64,000 nucleotides of DNA from Planctomycetota bacterium. Lineage in GTDB: Bacteria; Planctomycetota; UBA1135; GCA-002686595. The translations under genes and the position numbers were made by a program. Position 1 is the stretch's first letter, and the number at the start of each line of letters is the position of its first letter. Below, one piece after another: positions 24,467 through 33,765 of this stretch. Where the stretch lies: positions 1 through 64,000 of the forward strand of contig DUBE01000043.1 of the NCBI GenBank assembly GCA_012960475.1, read 5' to 3'. The notes beneath the pieces were generated by a model. That model had not been told where the DNA came from. It made no database searches and saw only the letters and a list, made by a program, of their open reading frames with translations.

Positions 24467-27211
24467 CTAGTCTCGCAAACGCTCCATGCGCGCCCTGTAA
24501 CGGCGTCCCAGACGGGTGTGCCGATTGTCATCGTGATCCACACGCCTACCATCAATGTAGAGGTCCGTCACCCGTGATGTGATCTCCAGAAGGTGTCCCT
24601 CAGTCACAATCACATCAGCTCGCTTACCCGTATCCAAAGACCCAAGTTGAGCATCGAGCCCCAACATGCGTGCCGGATAGAGAGTCACGGCTCGCACGGC
24701 TTCGATTGAGGGCAAGCCAAATGAGGCTGCGGTGGCCGCATGGAAAGGCAAGTTGCGTTCGTTGTCAGAATCCGCCGTGCAGATCGCCACGGTGATACCC
24801 GCACGGGTCATTACCGCAGCATTGGCAAACACAGCGTCATAGGGGTCGCGACGGGCGCGAGGAATGTTCCAGACTCCGCCGATCACGACCGAGGTTCCAC
24901 TGGCGGCAATTCGACCCGCAACCTTCCAGCCCTCGCGCACTCCATAGAGCACGACCTTGAGGTCCATGTCAGCGGCAAAGTGCAATGCGTCAAGAATCGT
25001 CTGGGCATCTTCCGCGTGCAAAGCGATCGTCTTCTCGCTCCGGGCAAATGGCACCATGGCTGCCAGACGCGGATCAATCTCGGGGGCTGTGGTTCCGCTG
25101 CTGCTGGCAAGATCTGCCAAGCGGCCGTACTCGCGAGCATCTTCAATCAGCTCCTTGAGCTTCTTGATTTGCGCGCTCTCGTCGTAGCCCTTGGCCTTGG
25201 ACTCCTCCACGGGCGGAGCCAAAATCAGGCGACCAGAAGTGTGGCAGTCATCGCCCCCACGCATGTGCTCGCAGAGGTCCGTATGCACATGACCATCGTC
25301 CTGGGTGAAAGCGCCAGAGGCCCCATGATCGTGACCCTCGTGGGGGCCACGGCGCCCGCTGCTGCGACGCGGGAAGCGCAGGTGCAGCATGTCACGATCC
25401 AAGGTCAGAAGCTCTTCCCAGGTATCCCCATCCAAGTCGATCACAGCGCTTTGACCACTGATGGGACCGCTACCCGAAGGCGTGGGCTGGGCACGAGTGA
25501 TGCCATTCCAGCGGCTGATGCCCAAGTGGGCGGAATCTGCGTTGAGGGATGCAGACACGCGCAGGTCGGGCTGGTTGCCTCCGATCTCTGCGGCATCGTT
25601 GGTAGCCTGCACCGCGCCGATCTCGTGCAATCCCAGCAAGCTGCCCATGGAGATCATTCCTGGCCAAAGATGCTTTCCGCTCATGTCGATCACTTCGGTG
25701 CCCTCTGGCAAATCCAGATCCGTGCCCACCCCCAGAATGATTCCGTTCTGAATCAAGAGCGTAGCGCCCTCGATAGCGGGAGCAGAAATCGGATGCACCG
25801 TACCGCCCACGAACGCCTTGGGCCGCGCGTCTCCGCTGCTAGCCTGGGCAACCCTGGCAAAAACCTCTTCGTCCGAGCCCTCGGGATAGGCTGCCACATT
25901 GGCGCTAGCTTTGAGAGGACTCGCATCCAGTCCAAAGCCATCTAGGCGCGTGAACTCCACAACTCCATCCACCATGGTCCACTGCACGCGGCTCAAACTA
26001 GAAAGTGGGTCGCCGTTCAGCAGAGTCAGGTCCGCATCCTTGCCAACCTCAATTGACCCGATGCGATCCCCCAGACCCAACTGACGGGCGGGGCTCAAAG
26101 TCACCAACTGCAGAGCAGTGACTCGATCCATGTTTCCATAGCGCACGCTCTTGGCAGCCTCGGCATACAAGCGACGAACCATCTCTCCTGAGTCTGAATT
26201 GATCGAGGTCAATACCCCAGCGTCGTGCATGATCGATGCAGCTTGAGGAATCGCGTCATAGGCTTCGACCTTGTAGGACCACCAATCCGAAAAGGCGCTG
26301 GCGCCCACATTGGCCTCGGCCAACTCCACCGCAACCTTGTAGCCTTCCAGCACGTGCTGCAGGGTCTTGATTGTGATGCCATAGGCTTCGCAGGCGCGCA
26401 CCAGCATCAAGATCTCATCCGCTCGATAGCAGTGACTGTGCACATCCACATCCCCGGCGAGAATGCCCGCCAGAGTTTCCAGACGCAGGTCCCGACGAGG
26501 CGCGAGGGATTCCCTGCCCGCGGCCAATGCCGCTTCATGGTCGGCCCACTCCTGGGCATAGAGCTTGGCCCGGGAAAAAGCCCGGTAGTAGATCGATTCC
26601 ACGCCCAATCGCGTGGCGGGAAAACGTCCGTCTCCACCCCAATTGGAGCGCTTGGGGTTTTCCCCCAGGGCAAACTTGATGCCCTGCCTCGCGCCCTTGA
26701 ATAGCAACTCATCGGCATTGTTGGCGTGCCAGCGCAGCTTGATCACTGCGTCGCGCCCACCGATAGCGTTGGCGGACCCATGCAGCAGGCGCGCAGTAGT
26801 CACACCTCCGGCGAGGGCCCGATAGATGGTGATGTCGTCACAGTCCACCGAATCGCGGATGGTGACCTCGGCAGTGATCGAGAGAGTGCCCTCGTTGATA
26901 CCGCGCTCAATGGCCATGTGGGAGTGGCAGTCCACAACGCCGGGCGCGAGGTGCATGCCCTTGGCGTTGATCACCGTAGCCCCCTCGGGAGCAGAGATAA
27001 AAGAGTCCACTTCAGCAATCACGCCGTCACGCACAAGTACATCACCCACGAAGGCTGGACCGGTGGCGGTGTGAATCGTCGCGCCTTGGATCAGACAGAC
27101 CGAACCCGCCTCGAAGCTGGGCTTGCGCTGCTCGTCGGTTTCAAAGGGATGCTCAGCCTGTGGCAGGGCACAAGTCAGAGGGGCAAGAGAAAGCAGTAAG
27201 CAGGTAAACAT
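24467..27211 (-). CDS. Secreted tandem amidohydrolase (two domains, second degenerate)
   Basis: A 914-aa exported protein with two amidohydrolase domains of the imidazolonepropionase/dihydroorotase-like class. Domain 1 (about 35-450) keeps metal motifs: VDCHSHMAI, DVDVHSHCY and the Asp segment SINSDSGE, ending with the usual GSIEVGKDADLTLLNGDP. Domain 2 (about 465-914) has GKHLWPGMISMGSLLGL where PG-x-x-D-x-H-x-H is expected, so it lacks the first metal ligands, although its C-terminal GSLDTGKRADVIVTEGH is kept. A His-rich insertion (HEGHDHG ... DDGHVHTDLCEH) lies in domain 2 near 625-660. It is coupled by a TGATG overlap to the upstream gene. The substrate is unknown. Confidence 0.83.
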   Translation of the reverse strand: MFTCLLLSLAPLTCALPQAEHPFETDEQRKPSFEAGSVCLIQGATIHTATGPAFVGDVLVRDGVIAEVDSFISAPEGATVINAKGMHLAPGVVDCHSHMAIERGINEGTLSITAEVTIRDSVDCDDITIYRALAGGVTTARLLHGSANAIGGRDAVIKLRWHANNADELLFKGARQGIKFALGENPKRSNWGGDGRFPATRLGVESIYYRAFSRAKLYAQEWADHEAALAAGRESLAPRRDLRLETLAGILAGDVDVHSHCYRADEILMLVRACEAYGITIKTLQHVLEGYKVAVELAEANVGASAFSDWWSYKVEAYDAIPQAASIMHDAGVLTSINSDSGEMVRRLYAEAAKSVRYGNMDRVTALQLVTLSPARQLGLGDRIGSIEVGKDADLTLLNGDPLSSLSRVQWTMVDGVVEFTRLDGFGLDASPLKASANVAAYPEGSDEEVFARVAQASSGDARPKAFVGGTVHPISAPAIEGATLLIQNGIILGVGTDLDLPEGTEVIDMSGKHLWPGMISMGSLLGLHEIGAVQATNDAAEIGGNQPDLRVSASLNADSAHLGISRWNGITRAQPTPSGSGPISGQSAVIDLDGDTWEELLTLDRDMLHLRFPRRSSGRRGPHEGHDHGASGAFTQDDGHVHTDLCEHMRGGDDCHTSGRLILAPPVEESKAKGYDESAQIKKLKELIEDAREYGRLADLASSSGTTAPEIDPRLAAMVPFARSEKTIALHAEDAQTILDALHFAADMDLKVVLYGVREGWKVAGRIAASGTSVVIGGVWNIPRARRDPYDAVFANAAVMTRAGITVAICTADSDNERNLPFHAATAASFGLPSIEAVRAVTLYPARMLGLDAQLGSLDTGKRADVIVTEGHLLEITSRVTDLYIDGRRVDHDDNRHTRLGRRYRARMERLRD

Positions 27212-29007
27212 CAGTGAATCCTCCGATCGGGAATGCGGGCGGCTTGAAAAGAGCTCTCTTGTTGCTGCCCACCCAGGTCCAGGGTAGAGCTACCGGCGAA
27301 GGTCCCGTCGTCCCATTCACCTTCCATCTGCACAATCACAGTGAGTGGACCCACTTGAAATTCAATTTCGATCTCAACTTGATCGCCATGAACCGAGCCG
27401 GTCACCGTGCCTTTCAACTCGCTGCCGTCCATGGGGTTGATGGCGTCGGCACTGCCCTTGATCGAACCGTCTTCGTCCATGATCAGGTTCAGCTCCATGG
27501 GATCATCTTCCTCATCTTCCCCATCGTCGGCATCGGTGACTGCCCAGCGACCGGTCAGGTCTACGCCTTCGGCAGGTGGCTCCCCGCTGGAAGTTTTGAC
27601 TTCGAACTCCAGTAGATGGCCGTCGATGATTGCATAGCGCACTGCGGCGTCTTCGGTCAGGGGTGGTGCACTCCAAAGGCAGAGATTTGCAGGGGAGCCC
27701 GGGGCCAGTCCGCCGAGATGCTGCTCGCCCCCCACCAAGGCTGCGGCGGTCGTTCCGAGACTGGCCAGGGCCACATCCCGGGAGAGACCGTTCTCCACCA
27801 ATTCGGTCACACGCTTGAGCAGTTGCTTGGCGCCGTCACCACCACTGCCAAAAGCAATGACGACTCCCGCTTCACTCAGACGAATAGCGCTGTCGCGCAT
27901 CTCTTCCCAGCGCAGGCGCTTGTCTAGCTGATACCCAACGGGCTCCTCATATTCCCAGTTGGGGGAGGGTGTCTCGGGCTCAGGCTCCTGGGACTCCTCC
28001 TTCTTGGATTCCTTACCCTCGTCCTCGTCCTCGTCCTCGTCCTCGCGGGGATCATCCACTTCTTCTGGCCAATCGAGGGTCAAGATCACAGCCGTTCCGC
28101 TGGCCTTGAGCTGCTCAGCCATCTTCCAGGCCTCCCGTCCACCCACGATCACGATTTTCAGGCCAAACTCATCCGCAAGTTTCAACCAACGGTGTACATC
28201 CCGCGCACTCTCCGCCGCACAAGCCATGGTCTGCCGTCCATCAAGCAGAGGCCAGGCTGCTTCCAGATTTGGATCATGGGGTGGTCGGGGGCCCGAGTTG
28301 TTCAATCCATGAGCTTGCAGCAAGTCACGATGACGCTCAGCGTCATAGAAGAACTGACGCAACTGGGCGTGATAGCCCATCAAGGTCGAGGGATAGCCGC
28401 TGCCGCTGGCACGAAAGGCAGCATGCTGAAATACCGGCGTGGTCAAGACCTGATCCCGAGCTGCGACCCCACGCGCCAACAACAAACAGCTCTGGCCCGC
28501 CAACAACTCACCAGCTGGCGCGGCCACAAGAGAACTGAAACCCGATTCAGGCCAGAGCCTGGCCTTGTTCTCATCGAGGCTCACGGCCGAAGACGCCAGC
28601 CAGGAGGGGTCGATCCCCTTGCGGTTGGCACGCCGCATTTCGATGCGCACGCCAGCGCCCGTGTCCAGGGGTTGATCCTGATCGGTGATGATCGTGTGCT
28701 CACCCAGTCCCGCCTCCGCGCTAGCGTCCATGAACGCCGCCGCCGCGTGCAGGCCCTCGCCCTCCAAAGATATGTAGCCTGCGGGCAGGTCCTCACTTGC
28801 GGCCTGAATTTTCACGATCTGCCCATCGCGCAACAACAGTGTGAAGTTTCCTTGGCGACCCTCCACCGTGACATCTTTGATGGCAAGAGGCGTCGGATTG
28901 CGGGCCGGTGATTGGGCAGCGGTGGCGGCGGTCAGAAACAGGGCGGCCAGGGCAGCCCAAGGAAGCGTGCAGTCAAGAAGAGACCGCCGGGGAGAAGAGT
29001 AGGTCAT
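27211..29007 (-). CDS. Secreted amidohydrolase-like protein lacking metal ligands, with acidic insert
   Basis: A 598-aa exported protein (signal peptide ALAALFLTAATAAQ). It follows the amidohydrolase layout: an N-terminal beta segment (IKDVTVEGRQGNFTLLLRDGQIV), a barrel region with IVIVGGREAWKMAEQLKASG, and GLAPGSPANLCLWSAPP, but no HxH or other metal site, so it is probably not catalytic. An acidic low-complexity stretch (DEDEDEDE followed by K/E/P residues) lies near 325-355. The last 120 residues form a separate beta-rich domain (GSIKGSADAINPMDGSELKG ... EIEIEFQVGPLTVIV). It ends in a TGATG overlap with the active paralogue, suggesting a complex of the two. Confidence 0.75.
   Translation of the reverse strand: MTYSSPRRSLLDCTLPWAALAALFLTAATAAQSPARNPTPLAIKDVTVEGRQGNFTLLLRDGQIVKIQAASEDLPAGYISLEGEGLHAAAAFMDASAEAGLGEHTIITDQDQPLDTGAGVRIEMRRANRKGIDPSWLASSAVSLDENKARLWPESGFSSLVAAPAGELLAGQSCLLLARGVAARDQVLTTPVFQHAAFRASGSGYPSTLMGYHAQLRQFFYDAERHRDLLQAHGLNNSGPRPPHDPNLEAAWPLLDGRQTMACAAESARDVHRWLKLADEFGLKIVIVGGREAWKMAEQLKASGTAVILTLDWPEEVDDPREDEDEDEDEGKESKKEESQEPEPETPSPNWEYEEPVGYQLDKRLRWEEMRDSAIRLSEAGVVIAFGSGGDGAKQLLKRVTELVENGLSRDVALASLGTTAAALVGGEQHLGGLAPGSPANLCLWSAPPLTEDAAVRYAIIDGHLLEFEVKTSSGEPPAEGVDLTGRWAVTDADDGEDEEDDPMELNLIMDEDGSIKGSADAINPMDGSELKGTVTGSVHGDQVEIEIEFQVGPLTVIVQMEGEWDDGTFAGSSTLDLGGQQQESSFQAARIPDRRIH
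28017..28045 (+). repeat. Hexanucleotide tandem repeat (CCTCGT) inside a gene
   Basis: Nearly five copies of the 6-bp unit CCTCGT. On the coding (minus) strand it encodes alternating Asp and Glu. Because the unit is a multiple of three, slippage would change the length of the acidic linker without a frameshift. Confidence 0.9.
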
Positions 29008-29118
29008 GCTGAAGGAAAGAGGCTATCGGGGAGCGCCCATTGTGCCCTCAAGCCACGGTTTCCACAGTCCCTCAGGCCGTCTATCACGCAAGGGTTTTGC
29101 ATGAACTGCCGCGTGGAC

Positions 29119-29997
29119 TCACAAACCCCGTCGCCAGCGGGGCACAAAACGGGCGCTGCTGGGATGGGCCAGGGTCTCATCGAGAATCCCAAGCAGGGCC
29201 TGTTTGTCCTTGGGCAGCACTCCAGCCAGGGTCAAGGTGTTGCTGGCGTGGTTGGAGCGAAAGATCGTCGCCTCACATTCCAGACCTAGGATCAACTCGC
29301 GCAACTCGGCGGCAAGTTCCACCGGATTGAGCTCATCCACCTCGCCCCGGGCGTCCTGATCACCAAGGGGCGTACCCTCCACTGGGATCATCACCAAAGT
29401 CGAGAGGAAACGCGGCTGGATGGCGTTGACCACCCGCGCGGACTCCCGCGCATGGTCCTGAGAGAGCTGACGCCCACCTGCGCCCAGGAGGATCATGGTT
29501 GACAGCACAACGCCCGCCTCGTGGGCCTTGTTGGCCACGCGAATCATTTCTTCTGCATCCACTCCTTTTGCGAGATCGCTGAGGACCTGATCGTGGCCCG
29601 ACTCGATACCCAGGTAGTACTGGGTCAGGCCCTTTTCCCGCAACATGGTCATCTCTTCCACGCTTCGAATCGCCAGGGATTGGGGCGAGGCGTAACAGGA
29701 GATCCGGCGCAGATCCGGAAAAGCCTCACGCAGGACATCACAGAGTTCGGCGAGAAAACGCGCCTTGGCCACCAGAGCATCTCCATCTGCCAGAAACACT
29801 TTGTGCACGGGTCCCATGGACTGACGCGCCCACTCGATCTCTGCCAGCAGTTCGTCCATGGGACGCACCCGAAACCGCTTCTCCCGGTACATTGCGCAGA
29901 AAGTGCACTGGTTGTAGGAGCAGCCGATGGTGGCCTGCAGGATCAGACTGTTGGCCTCAGACGGGGGTCTGAAGAGGGTTCCTTCGTAGGCAATCAC
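29119..29997 (-). CDS. Radical SAM protein
   Basis: A 292-aa radical SAM enzyme. The iron-sulfur motif is CSYNQCTFC at about residues 26-34, i.e. CX4CX2C rather than the textbook CX3CX2C, followed by AMYREKRFR. A glycine-rich SAM segment (YYLGIESG) and the barrel strands STMILLGAGG and RFLSTLVMIPVEGTPL are visible, as in the Elp3/coproporphyrinogen-oxidase-like superfamily. It starts with GTG, since the nearest upstream ATG runs into a stop. It precedes the divergent MIP18-like gene; iron-sulfur maturation is a common thread but the reaction is unknown. Confidence 0.85.
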   Translation of the reverse strand: MIAYEGTLFRPPSEANSLILQATIGCSYNQCTFCAMYREKRFRVRPMDELLAEIEWARQSMGPVHKVFLADGDALVAKARFLAELCDVLREAFPDLRRISCYASPQSLAIRSVEEMTMLREKGLTQYYLGIESGHDQVLSDLAKGVDAEEMIRVANKAHEAGVVLSTMILLGAGGRQLSQDHARESARVVNAIQPRFLSTLVMIPVEGTPLGDQDARGEVDELNPVELAAELRELILGLECEATIFRSNHASNTLTLAGVLPKDKQALLGILDETLAHPSSARFVPRWRRGL

Positions 29998-30090
29998 AGG
30001 TGTCCCATGATACTGACCGAGAGACTCGCCTGCAGGACTCCCCCTAAAGGATAGGATCCACGGGCTTCAATCAAGCACAGAGAAACAGCC

Positions 30091-30411
30091 ATGCCCACAC
30101 CCGAAGAAGTCTACACCGAACTACGTCAAGTCTTCGACCCTGAGATCCCGGTCAACATTGTCGACCTTGGCCTGATTTACGATGTCAAGGTGTCAGACGC
30201 CCAGGATGTGCTGATCACCATGACCCTGACCTCCCAATCCTGCCCCGAGGCGCGCACGATCCCGGAGGTCATGAAGCGCCGGGTAAACGGCATGGCCAAG
30301 GTCACAGGAACCGAGGTCGAAATCGTGTGGGAGCCGGTCTGGGGTCCGCACCTGATCTCTGAGGAAGGCCGCAAGACCCTCGGAATTGACGAGGAATCTG
30401 AAGAAGAGTAG
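30091..30411 (+). CDS. MIP18/SufT-like metal-sulfur cluster biosynthesis factor
   Basis: A 106-aa DUF59 protein. The hallmark DPEIPVNIVDLGLIYDV is at residues 16-32, the Cys-containing TLTSQSCPEA near 46-55, and WEPVWGPHLISEEG near the C-terminus, as in SufT/PaaD/MIP18 proteins that help assemble or deliver Fe-S clusters. An acidic tail (DEESEEE) closes the protein. It starts at ATG 30091 with AGAGAAA upstream. It is divergent from the radical SAM gene, a possible client, and converges with the TPR gene. The rest of the suf system is not in this window. Confidence 0.88.
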   Translation: MPTPEEVYTELRQVFDPEIPVNIVDLGLIYDVKVSDAQDVLITMTLTSQSCPEARTIPEVMKRRVNGMAKVTGTEVEIVWEPVWGPHLISEEGRKTLGIDEESEEE

Positions 30412-30429
30412 TAGCTGCCGCTGCTACGC

Positions 30430-30855
30430 CTACTGGATCACGTCCATGCCCTCTGGCAGATCCGGCTTGGGCGCCTCCGGGTTGGTACGCAACTCCTGTT
30501 TCCAAGAGAGCAGGCGCGCTTGTGCCCCAGATTTTTCCGCCTCAGCGATCAAGTCCAGGGCACCCTGCTTGTCGCCCTTTTCTTCGGCTATCGCGGACTG
30601 ACGCTGATAGAAAATCGAAAGGCTGGTATGGGCGAAGGGGTCTTCTCCATCAATCTCGGTAATCTCCTTGCCCACCGTGATTGCATCTTCGAGCCGCCCT
30701 TGGTGCATCAAGGTCATGGCCAAACCGTGCATGGCCTCGGTCCACTTGGGCTGAACCTCGAGGGCTTGTCGATAGGCCTCCTCGGCCGCAGGGTGATCCC
30801 CCTCACCAAAAAGGGTCATGCCCCTCATGTAATGCTCATTGGCTGTATCGCTCAT
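30430..30855 (-). CDS. TPR-repeat protein
   Basis: A 141-aa cytoplasmic protein with about three tetratricopeptide units: YMRGMTLFGEGDHPAAEEAYRQ, then AMHGLAMTLMHQGRLEDAI, then a looser third pair. There is no signal peptide or membrane helix. The C-terminus is Pro-rich (PEAPKPDLPEGMD). It lies between the converging MIP18-like gene and the pckA gene 22 bp away on the opposite side of its start, so it may share transcription with pckA. Likely an adaptor; no specific role can be given. Confidence 0.75.
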   Translation of the reverse strand: MSDTANEHYMRGMTLFGEGDHPAAEEAYRQALEVQPKWTEAMHGLAMTLMHQGRLEDAITVGKEITEIDGEDPFAHTSLSIFYQRQSAIAEEKGDKQGALDLIAEAEKSGAQARLLSWKQELRTNPEAPKPDLPEGMDVIQ

Positions 30856-30877
30856 AGACTCATCCAGAGACTCAATG

Positions 30878-32536
30878 CTACATCACCGGTTCTATGCCCA
30901 GAGCCGCGAAGCCCTTGGACTCAAAGGTGGTGCGGAACAAGTCGCGCAATTTGTCAGCCGCCGTGTCATAAGCCTCCTTGTCCGCCCATGAGTTCCTGGG
31001 GTTCAGGATCGAGCTGTCCACCTCTGGACAGGACCTGGGCATCTTGAGGTTGAAGACCGGATGCAGATCGTACTCAGCGCCTTTCTGATGCAGGTCCCCA
31101 CGCAGGGCGGCATTCAACAGGGCACGAGTGTCCTTGATGGAAATCCTCTTGCCCACTCCATAGGCGCCTCCGCCCCAACCGGTGTTGAGCAGAATGCAAC
31201 GGGCATGGTGCTTGTCCATTTTCTCAGCCAGCTTGCGCGCATAAACACTGGGCTGATGGGGCATGAAGGGCGCGCCAAAGCATGAGGAAAAGGCCGCCTT
31301 GGGCTCAGTCACGCCCACCTCGGTACCCGCCAGCTTGGCCGTGAAGCCCATGATGAAGTGGTACATGACCTCCTTGGGGTCCAGAATCGACACTGGTGGC
31401 AATACGCCAAAAGCGTCAGCAGTAAGCAACACGATGGTCTCGGGATGGGAGCCCCTGGCGCCTTCGGCAACGTTCGGGTTGCAGGAAAGGGGGTAGCTGA
31501 AACGTGTGTTCTCGGTGATCGAGTCGTCGCTCAGATCCAGATCCTGGGGATCAGTGTCCTGCATGGGTTTACCGGGCAGGCAGGGCACATTCTCGATCAC
31601 CGTACCGGCCATGGAAAGGGCAGCAGCGATCACGGGCTCAGCTTCCTTGTTCAGATCGACCAGTTTGGCGTAACAGCCGTCTTCGAGATTCGAAATGCCA
31701 CTATCCGTCCAGGCAGTCTCATCATCCCCGACCAGCTCACGATCGGGGTCGGCTGAAAGAGTCGTCTTGCCGGTGCCTGACAAGCCAAAGAGGATCGCCG
31801 CATCGCCCCGCGGGCCCACATTGGCGGAACAGTGCATGGACATGTGGCCCTGTTCAGGCAGGAGCCAGTTCATCACGGTGAACATGGCCTTCTTGTTGAC
31901 CCCGCAGTAATCCGCTCGACCAAAGACCAGGCAAATCTGGTTCTTGATGTCCATGATCGCACCTCGCGCACTAAGAGTTCCGTCGCGCTCGGGGTCCGCG
32001 TGAAAACTGGGTGCGTTCAGAAGAGTCCAGCGCTTACCGTCCTCATCAGCCACGCCATCGATCCCTTTGGGGAACATGTTGTGCACAAACATGGCGTGGC
32101 TGGCGTATTCACCAACCCAGCGGTAGGGCACGGCATATTCCGGATCGGAACCGCAGTACAGATCTTGCACATGCAAGACCGCGTTATTCTGATTGAGGTG
32201 CTCACCAACGCGTGCGACCAGGGCCTCGAACTTTGCGGGATCGAACTTTTGGAAGTCATTCTTCCACCAAATTCGCTCCTCGAGCTCGGGGTGTGCCACG
32301 GCAAAAGTGTCCTTGACCGGACGCCCCGTACATGAGGGGTCGGTGTAGAACACCAACGGCCCATCCTTGCCGAGCTTGGTGGAAAACGCCTTCTGCTGAT
32401 CATCGGGACCGTCAGGGGTCACGCGGCCGCGATCATTGGCAATGGCGTCGTCGAACAGTGTGTCCTTGTCGAGGCCATACTTATAGGTTACTGCGTGTAA
32501 CCCAAACAGACTCTTGAGATCCTCTTGGTAACCCAT
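30878..32536 (-). CDS. pckA: Phosphoenolpyruvate carboxykinase (ATP)
   Basis: Converts oxaloacetate and ATP to phosphoenolpyruvate, the first committed gluconeogenic step. 552 aa, slightly longer than the usual about 530-540. The kinase P-loop GLSGTGKTT is at residues 251-259, and the substrate loop YCGVNKKAMFTVMNWLLP lies near 210-227, with VGDDETAW (metal-binding Asp residues) and RFSYPLS following. ATG 32536 (MGYQEDLKSL) is the most plausible start; open frame continues upstream but reads as non-coding. It follows the sugar-nucleotide epimerase gene by 113 bp on the same strand. Confidence 0.95.
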   Translation of the reverse strand: MGYQEDLKSLFGLHAVTYKYGLDKDTLFDDAIANDRGRVTPDGPDDQQKAFSTKLGKDGPLVFYTDPSCTGRPVKDTFAVAHPELEERIWWKNDFQKFDPAKFEALVARVGEHLNQNNAVLHVQDLYCGSDPEYAVPYRWVGEYASHAMFVHNMFPKGIDGVADEDGKRWTLLNAPSFHADPERDGTLSARGAIMDIKNQICLVFGRADYCGVNKKAMFTVMNWLLPEQGHMSMHCSANVGPRGDAAILFGLSGTGKTTLSADPDRELVGDDETAWTDSGISNLEDGCYAKLVDLNKEAEPVIAAALSMAGTVIENVPCLPGKPMQDTDPQDLDLSDDSITENTRFSYPLSCNPNVAEGARGSHPETIVLLTADAFGVLPPVSILDPKEVMYHFIMGFTAKLAGTEVGVTEPKAAFSSCFGAPFMPHQPSVYARKLAEKMDKHHARCILLNTGWGGGAYGVGKRISIKDTRALLNAALRGDLHQKGAEYDLHPVFNLKMPRSCPEVDSSILNPRNSWADKEAYDTAADKLRDLFRTTFESKGFAALGIEPVM

Positions 32537-32649
32537 GGTTTCATCATCAAACAGACCGAACGGGGTTCGAAGCAGGCCCCGCTGAAGCATCAGGCGCAAC
32601 AGGGTAAACGCCCCCTCGCCAGGGGGCAACCCAGAACACAAGACAGGGG

Positions 32650-33621
32650 TCAGGAGTGGCTCGCACCAAGGCGCTGACGGTACCAATCAAGGGTGGTTTC
32701 GAGGCCCTGGGCCCAGGAAACCCGGGAGGTCCAGCCCAAGAGTTGGCGGGCCCGAGTCGGGTCCGCCTGGCTGTGGAGCACGTCACCAGCCCTGACAGGC
32801 CCGAAAGCGGGGTCGATTGCGCAACCCAGCAACTCTCCCATGGCCCGGTAGAGTTCAATCAAGCTGATGCGGTCACCGCCTCCCACGTTGATCACCGAGC
32901 CCGCAGGAGAATCTCCCTCCAGTGCCGCGCAGATCGCATCGATCACATTGGACACAAAGGTGAAATCCCGAGTTTGGGACCCGTCCCCAAAAATCGTCGG
33001 CTGATGGCCCTCGATCAGAGCCTTGGCGAAAATCGCGATCACCCCGGTGTAGGGCGAGTCATCCGCTTGACGAGGACCAAAGACATTGAAGAAGCGCAGA
33101 CTGGTTGTGTGCATCCCATAGCATTCAGCCCAAACGCGCATCAGGTGTTCACCAGCGAGTTTTCCAGAGGCGTAGGGAGAGAGGGGCCTGGGCATGAGGT
33201 CTTCTCTCAAGGGCAGCTCTGTGTGATCCCCATAGGCCGCCGAGGAAGCGGCGAAGACAACCCGCTTTATGCCAGCAAGACGCGCGCTATCAAGAATGTT
33301 CTGGGTGCCGTCCACATTGATGCGATAGCTCATGCGTGGATCTTCGATGCTGCGCGGCACAGAAACTTGGGCAGCAAGGTGCACGACCCAATCAAGCCCC
33401 TGCATGGAATTGGGCACTTTTATGGGATCGGTAATACAGGACTCGATGATCTCGACCTGCTTCCCTGAGCCAAGGTCCCCACAATCAAGACCTTCCAGAT
33501 TTTCGAGCTTTCCAGAAGAAAAGTCATCGATCACACGCACGGTATGGCCCTTTGAAACCAAATGCTCCACAAGATGAGAGCCAATAAAGCCGGCGCCGCC
33601 GGTAACTAGGGCAAGGGACAT
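32650..33621 (-). CDS. NAD-dependent sugar-nucleotide epimerase/dehydratase
   Basis: A 323-aa extended short-chain dehydrogenase. The NAD-binding motif TGGAGFIGS is at residues 7-15, and the catalytic SSAAYG Ser and Y-x-x-x-K as SPYASGK lie near 125-155, followed by RFFNVFGPRQ. It is closest to the GalE / UDP-glucuronate 4-epimerase type. The start is ATG 33621 (MSLALVTGG); frame continues upstream without conserved sequence. It probably supplies a nucleotide sugar for cell-surface glycans. The exact substrate cannot be told from sequence alone. Confidence 0.88.
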   Translation of the reverse strand: MSLALVTGGAGFIGSHLVEHLVSKGHTVRVIDDFSSGKLENLEGLDCGDLGSGKQVEIIESCITDPIKVPNSMQGLDWVVHLAAQVSVPRSIEDPRMSYRINVDGTQNILDSARLAGIKRVVFAASSAAYGDHTELPLREDLMPRPLSPYASGKLAGEHLMRVWAECYGMHTTSLRFFNVFGPRQADDSPYTGVIAIFAKALIEGHQPTIFGDGSQTRDFTFVSNVIDAICAALEGDSPAGSVINVGGGDRISLIELYRAMGELLGCAIDPAFGPVRAGDVLHSQADPTRARQLLGWTSRVSWAQGLETTLDWYRQRLGASHS

Positions 33622-33765
33622 GCTGGAGAGAGTCTGCTGGAATGGACCTGCTGAAAATCCGACGGTGTTCTTCAACAGTGGCGGTTCACAATACCGCTTC
33701 GGAGGGCTTGTTCTTCCCCCAAGCCTGGGAATTCAACTCCTAGGGATAGAGCGCCGCATACAGCC

